Source of the DNA: Sophora flavescens
Taxonomy: Eukaryota; Streptophyta; Magnoliopsida; Fabales; Fabaceae
Assembly (NCBI GenBank): GCA_030762895.1
Contig: CM061065.1
Location: forward strand, 75,033,676-75,097,675
Reading direction: 5' to 3'
Length of the DNA stretch: 64,000 nucleotides
Shown here in pieces: positions 43,752 to 56,196 of the stretch. Below the pieces are notes generated by a model. It saw only the letters and a program-made list of their open reading frames with translations, ran no database searches and had not been told where the DNA came from. Position numbers and translations under genes: made by a program. The first letter of the stretch is position 1; every line of letters starts with the position of its first letter.

Positions 43752-46700
43752 TGTGACACCCTAAACTCAGGTCAGCACATGGTTACCCGTTTGAGGAAAT
43801 AAAACTTAATTTGCTGGTTGCTTTCGGAAAATCATATTTTCTCAACATTTATCTTTTCAAAATATGGTGATACAAATTTTTCTTTTCCTCATTCTTTTAA
43901 CCTCATAACCACAACAACGTATTCAAATCACACTTAACTACATAATGTATATAAGTCCTCCAACTATACTGATAAACGATAAAAACAGCACAGCATGCCT
44001 CGAACTAGACAGCCTTCGTCTTCTTGTAAGGATCATACCCCTCGTACAACTCTGATATGGTTGTAAGGGTGAGACGCCAATATATGGATTTATCACCATA
44101 ACTAAATGCACAACACAAAAGAATGCACATACACATATACATGTCTATAACAACGTACTCATTCATATTATATCACATCGTTTATCAATGGGTTTCACAC
44201 CCCAAACATCAACGTTGGAAAACTATGCATGAACACTTCAATACATCTTCTAAACATTCATACCTAATCTCATGAGATATCTCCAACCTCGTGAACCTCG
44301 TGATGAGTTGATCAGAATCAATTTCCACAGGCATACAGCCACATGCACTCCCATCGTACACTGTCCAACATCGTGGCACAGTGATAACAATCTGAGATGA
44401 GGCATCATTGTCCAAACCCTGGGCACAATGAGAACATCTTTGTATGATCTACCCTGATGCCGCAAGGTAATCCCTCTACTAATCATGGCACGTCTGCCAA
44501 ATGCATGCAAGAAAACATTTTGTTCTCAACACTTTTCTTTGTGATATATCTTTATTTGTCAAAGCTCTCAAAAGCTTATGACTTAACATCTTTTGAAACA
44601 TTTTTACATCTTTTATTAACAACACAAGACCTCAAAGTCCGAGTGCTCAATCACGAAGCCTCTAGACCTTGCAATCAGTCTTAGGTTCGTGGTAGTAGAA
44701 AACATCTTACAATGTGTTAACTTCTTTTATTAGATACCCAGTCTACAACACAACAAACCTTAATACCCCGACGTCTCGGTTATTAAGTTCCATATCATCA
44801 TTTTACATCATTTTACATCTTTTACATCTTTTTACATCTTTTTACATCTTGTACATCTTTTTTTATTGAAACTTCAACTCTAATAAATCAATTCAGATTA
44901 AATCTCTTTTTAAATTAAGTACTGTTGTTTTCAAACTTTCCTCTTAAATAATTTCAAAACTTGCCATCGTTTAGCATTTTCAAAGAAAATGTTCTTAAAG
45001 TCAAACTTTGTTATTTCTTCTAAAATAATTTTCTTATATAATAAATAAGGTCTTTTCGAATATTAATTTCACAAAATCACTTTTTATAATATTTCGAAAT
45101 TTCTTGTGTAAAAATTAGAAGTACTAAAAAAATTCCACGGTTACGCTCTCACCGTAACTCATAAATTTCTTTTACACTAATAAATCATTAAAATAATAAT
45201 ATTTCTCAAAACTCATTATTTTTACAAAAATCATATTTTCCTCCACTATTATATTCCAATATTTCCCATAAAACATTGAATATAACTTTCACAGCTTATT
45301 AAATCTTTTATCTGATTAATCAGTTATGCACTGACCACTGTCAGGCCTCTCAAACAACACTCACAAACAACATTCAACAACATCATCATAATTATATCCC
45401 CAGGCAGATCATGCATCATAACAACATAATATACTACTGCAGATAATTAAAAGCAGATCAATCACCGATACACAAATAAACAACACACCATAAACAACAT
45501 AAACAATTAATCACAAACCACATATAAATCATATAAGCCACACTAAAAGCAAATAGTTATTGAGAAAATCCCTCAGGTAAGCTCCCCTTACCTCTTGAAG
45601 ACTCAACTAACGATTTCAAACAACCTCCCGATTTAATCCGGTTTCCTCCGTCAGCTTTAGGTCAAACCAACCCGATTGATTCCTTCAAACGAATTGCAAC
45701 CAAAATAAATCAAATCAAACAACAACATACTTAGCTCATGAGGGTTAGGTTTCGGTCAAGGGCTGACTTTTAGGGTTCAAAATCCTTAAAATTTCTAATC
45801 ATGATTAAGTCATAGATTAATGGTCCTTAATTAACCTAAATCATAGATTAGTGACTAAACAACTAAGTTTCAAACTCAAAACTTCCTAACTCTTCTATAC
45901 CAAGATTCGGCCTCAACAAGTTCATAGGGCTAGGGTTCTTAATTTAATAAACCAACTTGGATTTATTAAGCATACATACTAATAGCTTGATTACTAAGAT
46001 CATTAATGAAAACTTTGAACAAAACTCATCTAGTTCCAAGAACTAGGGTTTCGGACTTTATGAATCAAATAGGTTAGAGTTTGATTTTTGATCTTCTATA
46101 TACTTAAAGACAAGAACTATCAAGATACTAGAAGATTGAATCATGAATCAAGACATGAAAATGAAACAAAACCTATGAACATGATATTGACCTAGGTTCG
46201 GCCAAGTCCAGAAATTAGGGAAAGAAATTTCTCATGATCTTATGCTTCTAGATGATGAAAATAGAGATGATTATAAGATCATAGCAATTGGTTTCATGTC
46301 AAAAGGATTTTTCTAGAATTAGTTATGAATTTTTCAAAGTTCTAGGGTTAGAAACTTGGATGTGATGAACAACTAAGAAATAAACTTTGAATCAAGAAAT
46401 TGATTGAAGAACATAGACATGATTAGAGAAGAAGAATAGGATTCACCTCTTGGAGATCAAAAACAAGTGAAGATCCAAGAACTTGTTTCACAAACTTGAC
46501 ACTCAAAGACTTATGAACTTTAGGTTTTTGAACAAAAGGCAATAGAAACTAAGTGAAAAGTGAGATAAGGTATTTATAGCATGTGGGCTGCGCCACTTTT
46601 GAGGACCAAGTAGAAAGGAGGTGGCTTTTCAAAGGATTAAAGTGCAAATAACTCACGGGGACCATTTTCCAAAGATTCCAAAAGTATAAGGACTATTTTG

Positions 46701-47677
46701 CAAATTGTCAATAAATGGTAATAATGACCATGTGCCACAATAAATGTGGTCTTATATTGACTAACTTTGGCTGATTTTTCTCCATAAAATATTTTAAGAA
46801 AACCTAGAAGAGTTTAGAACACTTTAGAAGGTAGTAGAATCATGTAGAAGAATGTGGAACATTCTAGAACATTCATGGCTCATCCAACAACAAATGAGGG
46901 CAGCCTTCCATCCCTCATGGTCTTGAGCATGGGCTTGGTAAATTTGGGCTTGGAGTCATTTTTGTGGGGCCCACCTAAAGATTTAAGCATTAAACTTAAC
47001 ATAGGAATCTTATATGGCTTCGAATGGGCTTTATGAAACTTAAGTCATGGGTAAGGAATTTGGGCCTAAAATCCACGGTACTCTATGTATTTGGAACAAG
47101 GATTCTAGCCCAATTCACTTAAAAAAAAACTTAGAAACTAACTCAGGGACAAAAGGGTAATTAACAGAAAGTTCAGGGACTAAAGCGTAAAATTCATAAA
47201 TTTTCACTTTAACCCTGAAAAACCTTCTAGACTTAAAAATATGATTCATCCCCATGAATAATCTCAAAATCCTAAGATAAACTGTTTATCTGCTCTTAGG
47301 AACTCCAAAATCTCTTCCGTCGTCTACCCGATTACGTATTCCGCCCGTAAAATGTAAATTATTTTATTTTTTCTGAAAAAAATTCTAAAAATACACTCTT
47401 GTAGGAAATAAAATAAAAATCTTAAGTCTTTCTTTCATGAATTAAAATTAGGTTTTCTGAGCAGTAAACTTTTACTGTCAGTGAAAACACGAAAAAGCAC
47501 AGACCAAGGCCAAATCTGAATTTTCAACCAAAAACTTCCCCGTAACCTTATGAAAATAAGTATAACAAGGAAATGACCTTGGTTTATCCAAAATCATTTT
47601 CTAAGTCTCGGATAAAAATATATATGTTTATATATTTATTACCGATATTACGAAGCAGCGAAAATCGGGGTGTTACA
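43752..47677 (-). repeat. 3.9-kb solo LTR, chromovirus type, minus orientation (I)
   Basis: Plus-strand ends are TGTGACACCC and CGGGGTGTTACA, flanked by a perfect duplication ATCGC (43747-43751 and 47678-47682). On the minus strand it begins TGTAACACCCCGATTTTCGCTGC, like the beginning of LTR E. It carries a hairpin CTTAATA/TATTAAG around the GACGTC loop at 44759-44787 and a short tandem repeat at 44805-44866. It lies in the leader region of element F. No coding region is seen. Confidence 0.88.
44805..44866 (-). repeat. Short tandem repeat (TTTTACATC-like units)
   Basis: About six to seven units of TTTTACATC with variable T number run in tandem inside LTR I. Confidence 0.75.
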
Positions 47678-47682
47678 ATCGC

Positions 47683-50637
47683 CTACAAAGTTAATCGAGT
47701 TAGACGACTCGATTCAACTGAAAAATATGTGGTCTAAACAGTTTGTTAGACCGAGTCTTTTCCATAGGAAGCACCAATGTTGTGTAAAGGTTTGAAATTC
47801 TACGTGGATTTCTGACAAGTCAACAATGTGACAAATATGAACGAGTACTCTCTGTTGTGCGTAGTCGATTGGATAGGTCAATCGCGAGGAGTTCTGGTTT
47901 ACTCAAAGATCGACTTGAGGATGAGTTATCACCAGATTGAAGTGAGGACCTATTAAAGATTTTACGTCGTTGACTCAGCTTTTGAGGAAAGATCAACTCT
48001 TCGTATGTTTGAGAAACAGACCCAGTTGCCTGTGATCGTACCGATTCAGGGTGACCATACTAAGCACGTTTGGAAAGACCTTTGTGCTTGATGGAGCCAA
48101 GGCGAATAGATTTGAATCTTCAACCTTGGATGAGTGTCTCATTTTAAGGGAAAAAAATCTTCACTGTACTATTTGATTCTTAATGAACTTGTCTGTTGAC
48201 ATTTGTTTCTTGAGACCCTATGGTTGTATTAGACAATCAAAGTGGTGAATTTTATACATGCCAAGCATATGTTTCAGACTTTGATTTGGAATCTATCAGG
48301 ACTCATAAACTGGTTATGGTAGTCCATAATTTCATTTGATTCTAAATGATTTCCTTGTTTGTGAGAAGTTGTACTCACACTTCTAAATAATCCTCAATGT
48401 ATTAAACATTGGAGTGGATTGATTTGATAGTACTCATTGGTCTAGATATTTTCACATTTCGCTGAAGAATTTGTTATAACTATTTCTTAAGTTATAGTAC
48501 AAATGACTTCTAGATAATAGCGGTTCCTTGATGAAACTTAGTCTAATAACTTTTACTTTTGGTAGAGGTGACCCAGTCTGATTTTTTTTTTTGCCAGACT
48601 GTGTTACTTTTAAAAAAAATCATCTTTTTGTAAATTCCTTGTACTAAGAATGAATCCTCTTAGGAATATGAACTATTCTTCCTTTGATTTCCTAAATCAG
48701 CTGGAAGTTATTGTGGAAGGATGAAATTTATCATATTCATGTTTGTAAATATGTATTGGCCATACATTTTTACGATCACGAATCTATTGAAGAATCTTTT
48801 TCCATATTGGATATTCCTGTATCTTTCGAATTGATGAAATTTTTCTTTATGCCTTGTGAAAGCGAAATCAATAAATTCCTTTCCTTGAAAATTTCTTTGT
48901 GATTTTTAAGATCATGTCTTGTTTTAGTTCGAAAAGATTTGTCATCCTTGATCAACTTTACCCTACGTATTATTCCAAACGTCCTTGACATGTGAGCTAT
49001 CTCAAAGAGTCATGAGGATGGGTATCTGATTCATATCAGTATGTCAGAGTTAGTCGAGTACAGTGAAAAAGAGATAGTATGATGTTTGAGATATCCCTTG
49101 CTAAAGATGTTGGTGCTGTCATGAATTTTCGTTCTGAGTTTACTGGAGATCTATAAGGATCTTGTTTATGTTCGAATGATCATGGACCGACTGACGAAGT
49201 CGACACCCTTCTTACCTGTTAAGATCCACTATGCAATGGGAAGGCTCACCAGAAATAGGTATCAGAGGACTGATAAGACTTCATGGAGTATCTTCAGATA
49301 TCTTTTCAAATGAAGATCTGAAGTTTACCAACGTTTATCGGTAAAGTCCGCTCTAAGTGTTGTTGAATAAGTTGAGGCTAAGCTCAACGGATCGTTTTCG
49401 ACTCGAGTGGGTGAGCAAGAAAAATGATCAGATCTTTAGGAAGTTGGTTTGGGAATAAGTGTAGCATCTAGCTATAATCATATCTATAGCGGGATAGGCA
49501 AGAAGTGATGGGAATTTTGTTGAAGAGTAGTTGTGATTGGTAACATGTGAATCCTTAAGATCAATCTCAGTAAGTGAGACAATTGTTATAGATCAAATGT
49601 TAGTTGAGGAAGAGTACCATTGAGGAAAGTCTAGTGTAATGATCAATGTCCGTAGTTAAGATTGATTTTATAAGTTTAGAAGATTGGGAGGAAAGTATTT
49701 AAAATAGTTTCACCTAAGTTGAATATAAGTGAAGAGTATGATTTTGTTTGTTGCTATAAAGGTTCAAAGTTGAGGAGTTAGATAATCCTAACCGGTGTAA
49801 TTCTTTTTGGATGTTAGTTACATTAAAGATGTGATAATATTCTTCTGAGATTGAGATGTGTGATTTTGACATAATTTGGAGTAGTGGATTATACTCAAAG
49901 GAATGTTATGATGTTTTACTTGGAAACTGGAAGTGTGTGGATTTGATATAACCTTGAGGAGTAGAGTACGCTCAAAGGGATAGAGATTTTGATCGAATTT
50001 TTGAGTAGGAAATTGATGCATATTGTAGATAAGTTAGTGTTGACTTTGGTATGACTTTGGCGTTAGCGGTGAAAGTTAAATGTTGAGAAAAAGTTTTCTG
50101 GGGAATCAATATTGAGAATAGAAGTGACTAAGTTTGGTTTTTGTTCTTTATGTGGGAGGAACTAAGATGCAATGTTATGAATAATGGATATAATGTGTTG
50201 ATAGAAATATTCGAGGATAAAATAAAATGACATAAGAATTGATTATGTTAAGGAGTTAGCAATAAGAGGAATGAAGCGATTGAAAATACAACATAGAATC
50301 TTAGATGGAAACTGATGTGTATGCTGTAAGAAAAGTGAGAATCTTAGTTTAAATTTTGGTGTCAAAAGTGAGAGTTAAGGATATAGAGGGAAATTTTTAT
50401 AATGGATTAGTATTAGAGAAAGAAGAAATTAAGTTTTGATGATGCCTTTGAAGGTAATAGACTAAGGTGAAATGTTGAAAAAGTGGGAACATGTAGTAGT
50501 GGAAAGGTTTTGATGATAAATAGAACGAAGGATAAGTTAGAATTTCGTTATTAAGTTATAATTGTCATCGAAGGGACAATTAAATGTGGGAGTTACGATA
50601 TAAGACCTTGGGATTGAAAAATCCGGTCTAGTTTCGA
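47683..50637 (+). pseudogene. Heavily decayed polymerase region of element F
   Basis: RT traces are seen at about 47800-48000 (VYSKIDLRMSYHQIE corresponds to the family's FSKIDLRSGYHQI block). Integrase traces are seen near 49130-49330, where words such as the D-R-L-T-K-S block are recognisable only across frames. Stops and shifts are very frequent, and no frame exceeds about 70 codons. Much of 48100-50637 is too mutated to assign. It ends at the polypurine tract. Confidence 0.6.
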
Positions 50638-50680
50638 GTCACGAAATTTCGAGGACGAATTTTTTTTTAGAGGGGTAGTA
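50638..50680 (+). other. Polypurine tract region of element F
   Basis: AATTTCGAGGACGAATTT precedes a purine run AGAGGGGTAGTA that ends at the 3' LTR start (50681). This is the usual end of chromovirus polymerase plus polypurine tract and matches the same feature of element G at 36410-36449. Confidence 0.7.
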
Positions 50681-53600
50681 TGTAAAAGCCCAACTTTTCG
50701 GTTTTCTGATATCAATAATAAATATATGAATGAGTATATTTATTATTTGAGTTTTTAATGATGATTTTGGTTTAGCCAAAGTTATTTTCATGTTTTTCTT
50801 GAAAACCTTAAGTTTCAAGGAGATTTGTGGTTGAAAACTCAGACAGAGCCTGATTTGAGATTTCACTGACAGTAAGAATTTACTGATCAGAAGACCTAAT
50901 CTTGACTTAAGACTAAAGCCATTAGTGTTTTTACAGCATTTGCAAGAATGCTGGCTATTTTAAAAAATTTCGGAAAAAAATAATATTTTATTGTGTTGTG
51001 CGGCGCCAAATGTCGTGAGTCGTGTGCGGGGACCTGAGACAAGGCAGAACGAAGCAGATTCATGAATCTAGATATTTTAGATGCTTGAAGTGACTAGCAT
51101 TTATGGCGACGTGACGAGTATTTATGGCGATCCTATCCTTGTCAAAATGATTTTTAGATTTTTATAAACTTACATTACTATTTTATTTTATTGTCTACTT
51201 ATTTACAAGTTTGCCATTGCACCAAATGACCAAAATACCCCCCAAAAATCCCTCCTAGCCGTGACCCCATCAACCCCACAACCTTGATAAGTTGTTCTTC
51301 ACTTCATAACTTCACTTTGTCTTAACTTAAGTTTCCTACACATAGAACACTCGAAAACTCAAGAACACCAAGTAGATTTGTGAAGAACATCATCTCTTTG
51401 GATCATTTCTTCTTGCTCGAAGAGGTAACCACAATTCATCTCATCTTTCCAAGTCTTTCTCTTCACATATATTCATGTGTTCATGCCTTGTTCTTCATGT
51501 TTCAAGTTTGAAACCCATTTCTTCTAAAATCTCTTATAAATTGTAGAAAAATCCAAAGAACTTGAAACCAATTTCTATGATCTTGTAATCATCTATATAT
51601 TTGTTATCCAAAAGCATGTATTCAACAAAAATTTCCTCCCTATTTATCCTAGATTGGCCGAACCTACATAGATGTGGGTGAGGAAAGATTTTGTTTCAAA
51701 ACTTTGTAAACAAGTGTTGATCTATTATCTCTAGTCCATTCTTTTGATGATTCAAGTTATTATAATATCAAGACACATCCTAAACTAATTTTTGTGGTTG
51801 AGGCCGAAACCTTAAACTTTGTAGTTAAGATGATTTTGGTTCAATTTTTTATTAAGTAAGCCTTGATTATGCTTTAATCATACTTAAGGAACATTGATCT
51901 AAGAGTTGATGAAATTTGAAAGTTACTAGACTTTTGTTCTTGATAAGGCCGAAACCCAAACTCTTTAGAGCTAGTTTGTTTTGTTTGTTGTTTGTTAATT
52001 TTGGTTGTGATTCACTGTGAAGGATCAAATCGGTAGCTGTGGTACGAAGCTGTGTCACCGGAACCGGAATCAAAGACTTTGTGGAATCAAATCTGTAACT
52101 TCAAGAGGTAAGGGGATCTTACCTGAGGGACGTGAGATAGCCACATGTTATCGGGGTGTTGTTTGTAAATTATTTGTGTAGTTTATCTGTGTTAACTTAA
52201 TTATTGTTTTATTTAAATAATGTGATGTGATGTGATGTGGTTAGCTATTTATGTGATTATAACTGTGATATGGTTATATATGTGATGCATGCTATATCTG
52301 TGAAAGTATGCTATGTCTGTGATTGCTGGAGTGTGAAACCTGACAGTTGTCAGAGTTTAATTAATTCGGAAGATTAAAAGTTTGTTAATTTTACACAAAT
52401 AATCCAAGTGATTTAATAGTGTAAAGTAGTGTAAAAGTGAGAAAATAATATTTTATTGATTTTTCCTACGATTGATGAGTTACTGAGTGCCAGAGAGGGC
52501 GTAATCGTGACAATATTTCACAGGTGCTAGTTTTAGCAAAATATATTTTACAATAATGGAAAATGATATTTGGAATAATAAAGTGACAAAAATAATTTAA
52601 TTAGAATTTTAAATAAATATTTTCAATCAAAAAGTCATTTTTGGCATTTTTATGAAGAAAATGAGAAAAATATTTTAGTTATTTTTGAGTTGAATTAAGA
52701 AAAGGTTATTAAAAAATTGATATTACTTTCTTCAAAATAAATATTTTCAAGTGTGAAAATACTTTAGAAAAGGGAAAGATTTATTCTTGACTCAAACGTA
52801 TTTTAAATGATTTATAAAATGATTTCGAAGGAAATGAATTTCGGAAAAAGGGATTTTTTCAGGGAAAATGATTCCGTTAAACTTGGATAAGTTTTTTGGA
52901 GGTTTGATTTTGTATTTGTTATGTCACAGAGCGAAATGTTTTAAAGAAGACAAGCGAACCTAGTTACCAAGACGTCGAGTTTCTAGGGTTCTATTTGACA
53001 TGAGGATCTGGGATCGTGTCATTGGACATAAGTGTCCTGTAAAATAGTGGACTGTGTGTCCCATAGTTTGATATGGCTAAGCGTTGTCTTCCATATAAGT
53101 GAACCTTTGATTGGTGCATCTGTGTAAAGGTTTTGCAATTGAGCACTCGGACTAGTGTGTCATGTGTTGAGATTGAGCACGTGAACTTGTGTGTTCCGTG
53201 TGTGCCTAAGTTTTAAGTCTTACTAATGAAATTAAGCATGGTCGTGTGCTTGGAGCCTCGACAAGGAAATAATTATGTGACAAAGAAAAGTATCGAGAAC
53301 AAAAGTATTTCTCATGCATATTTATGGCAGACGTGTTATGTTACAATATCTTGATTCATTGTGTTATCCGGGATGTACAAATGAACAAGTTTGGAGATCA
53401 TTGAATCATATATTCTGATCAATGTATATGATGGTATAAAGCCCATGAACCGCAATAACCATTGTGCCATAATATTGGGCAATGTAAGGACTGAAGCTTC
53501 CCGTTTATCGTGATGACAATTGAGTCCTAGGTTGGCTAAGGTGTCATATTATGTGCAAAAACAACTATGGTGGTGCCTGGGGTATTCCGATTAATTGAAA

Positions 53601-54355
53601 TCTATTGGACATTGAATTCTTTTCGTTGTCAATGCTCCATTTAAAACTGCTAATCAGCGGAAACGAAAACGGAGGAATTGGTAGAATGGATTATTGAAGT
53701 GTCATGTATTCTTTCAAAATTTCAATGAATGTCGGGTACGAGACCCTGTGGACTGAATTATTACTCTGTGATTATTGTTTATATATTGTGGATATCATGA
53801 ATATGTTGTTTTGTGTGTTATGCTTGTGGATATCTTATTAAAATCCATGTAATGGTGTCTCACCCTTACAAATATATCAGGATTCTTCTGGTTTGCTGTT
53901 GTACCTTGGTACAATAGTATAGATGGTGCAGAGAAGTTTCGTAAGTCACGCGGACTTAGATTCTAGATGCTTGAAGAAGTATTTTCGTGGGAATGACCAC
54001 GGAGGTCGTTCCAATAATGTCTTGTAGAGCGACCAGCTTAGGAGTTTTGGTTGGGTTATATGTTTTAAAAGGTCGGTAACTGTGGTGATGTAATTTTGTC
54101 TTTGGTTTAAGTTTTCCCTTTTAGGAGTTGAAAACCGTTGAGGAAAAAAAAATGGTATGCCGTGGTGGTTTCTTTATGTATGTGACTTTCCTGTTTAATG
54201 TATGTATCATAGTGTTCTAGAGTTATTCGCGGAAGAAAATTTTTACACCCGAGTTTTCTGACTTAAAACAAATGAATTTTCCGAAAGCAACCAGCAAATT
54301 ACTTTTTAATTTATTTCTGCACGGGTTACGAAGTAATTCCCAAAGGGGTGTTACA
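50681..54355 (+). repeat. 3' LTR of element F
   Basis: 3675 bp from TGTAAAAGCCCAAC to AGGGGTGTTACA. Most of it pairs with 40136-43362, allowing the truncation of the 5' copy to be placed at about 51168. The hairpin array (52960-53660) is recognisable but several stems have lost pairing. Confidence 0.85.
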
Positions 54356-54786
54356 TTTTGGACCCTTTTTCCTTCCATAATTTCGAGTCCCTCTCTCTCA
54401 TAAACATCCATCCATCATTCATTTTACTTAAAACACCTAAAGTCCTTTAGTTTCTAAGTCTTAAAGATCAAAGACTTGGTTTTTAGTTTCCTCTCTAATG
54501 TTCTTCACATGTTCTTCATTTCTTTCTCATTTTTCACCAACTTAGTGACATGATCTCATGATTCTTAACTCATAAAACTTGTTCCCTAGAATCTTGTCTT
54601 CACTTTGATCCATTTTGTGCCTTATTTCAAGAACATCCAAGCCTTCTCTATTCTTCTCTCAAATTCGACCGTGACCCTAGCTTGGAGGTCCATGCCTCAT
54701 TTCAAAATTCTAAGACCATATTCATAATCCCCTACATCATCTAGACACTTTCTATTTCACACAATAACTGATTTGGAGTTGATTTA
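54356..54786 (+). other. Unassigned stretch between elements F and C
   Basis: AT-rich and pyrimidine-rich sequence with no ORF. Its style resembles the mid-portion of chromovirus LTRs (compare 18230-18700), so it may be a piece of another LTR, but no clear match was found by eye. Confidence 0.35.
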
Positions 54787-56196
54787 TGTTGAGTCACCGG
54801 CAAGTGTACCGGGTCGTCGCAAGTAATAAAATAAACACGGTAAGAATTTACCGAGGTCGAACACAAGGATTGGGCTACCAATTCAACTAATTCGCGAGAA
54901 ATTCGATAAGTTGGTCAAGTGACAGAAAGTGGTTGAGAGAGAGAGAATAGGATTGCAATTCAATTAACAAATCTAATAAAACTAAGGTATTAAAATCTGA
55001 AATTAAAATATCTAGGGTCTCAAATCCACCTACCCAATCATGCATAGTACCCAAGTGATGATGATTCTTCCCTAAGTTCAATTACAATGTCAACCAGGAC
55101 CCCCAAATTCTCCTATATCCACTGTCGTGCTCAATAGGACGTATTCGATGATTGAGTTAATTACTTACTAGGTCTCATAACCCTAATCATCAAACTCTAT
55201 TAAATCTGGTTCCTATAAGGTTGCACCGATATCCTACTCACTCTCGTGCAATAGTCGATCGATGATCCCAATTGAAGTTCTAAAACGCAAATTGCCTCCT
55301 AAGCCTCATCACGTTTAACTAGTCAATCACGCATGCATATGATCAACGCAATCAAATCAGAATTGGAAAACATTAATTGAGAAAAGGGAGAGAAACATAC
55401 ATCACATCAAATTCTACACCGCCATGGGTGGTTTCATTGATCCCCTAGACGAGGGGATTAGCTCCTCATGCCCGTAACGACAAACGAACAATCGGAATTA
55501 ACCACCATTGTAAAATAAAAGAAGAAAAGAGGGAGACGCAGCTCCAGAAACAAGGATTCGGCCTAAACTGATCTAAACAAGTGGAAAAACTACTAGGATT
55601 CGGTTCCCCCTTTCTGATCTGAAACAGCAATATATAGAGTTCTGATTCTGCGCTCGCGAGGCTAACAGCCTCTCGCGAGGAGAACATTAAAAATGGTGCG
55701 CTTTCAAATTGGACTCTAGCGAGGCGAGAGTACGTTCGCGAGGCGAATCTTCAAACTTTAATCTGTCACAGCCGTGATCTTCATAACAGCTAGGCCGTGA
55801 TGGTCTCTGTTCTCCAGGTCTTCATGATTCGCGTGGCGAGAATCCTTTCGCGGGGCGAGACAGAATTGATGACTGTTGCTGCTCAGCTGGTCTTCAGGCT
55901 CGCGAGGCGAGCATACTTTCGCGAGGCGAGTATCTCTAGAATGGAAATTTCCACTGTTTCTTGACTTTCCTTGACTCTCGGAGCTTCACTTCTAACCTGA
56001 AACAATAAAAAAGAAACAAAAAGCGTAATTCTATTCAAAATAGACTAAAAACTACTAAAAATGCCTAGAACGAGTCAACGTCTACTTAGGAACAAAACAA
56101 GGCCAAATTTGGGCGAAAACGAGATTGAACTCTAATAAATAGCACATAAACCACAGTCTATCTAGTTATAAAACTAGATAAGCCAGAGGCTTATCA
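54787..56196 (-). repeat. 3' LTR of element C
   Basis: On the minus strand it runs from TGATAAGCCTCTGGC to GACTCAACA. GCGAGGCGAG/CTCGCGAG palindromes at 55653-55935 lie 16 bases upstream of a TATATA box (55631-55636). One degenerate CACGGCCGTGA-type unit sits at about 55763-55802, linking it to families A and B. Confidence 0.9.

Larger units (their letters stand above)
40136..54355 (+). mobile_element. Decayed chromovirus with long LTRs (element F)
   Basis: The LTR pair is 40136-43362 (5', first about 490 bp missing) and 50681-54355 (3', complete). A tRNA-Met-type primer site follows the 5' LTR and a polypurine tract precedes the 3' LTR. The interior contains heavily mutated RT and integrase traces and a nested minus-strand solo LTR (43752-47677). 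The element cannot move by itself. Its left border is merged with the end of element G, so no target duplication can be tested. Confidence 0.82.
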
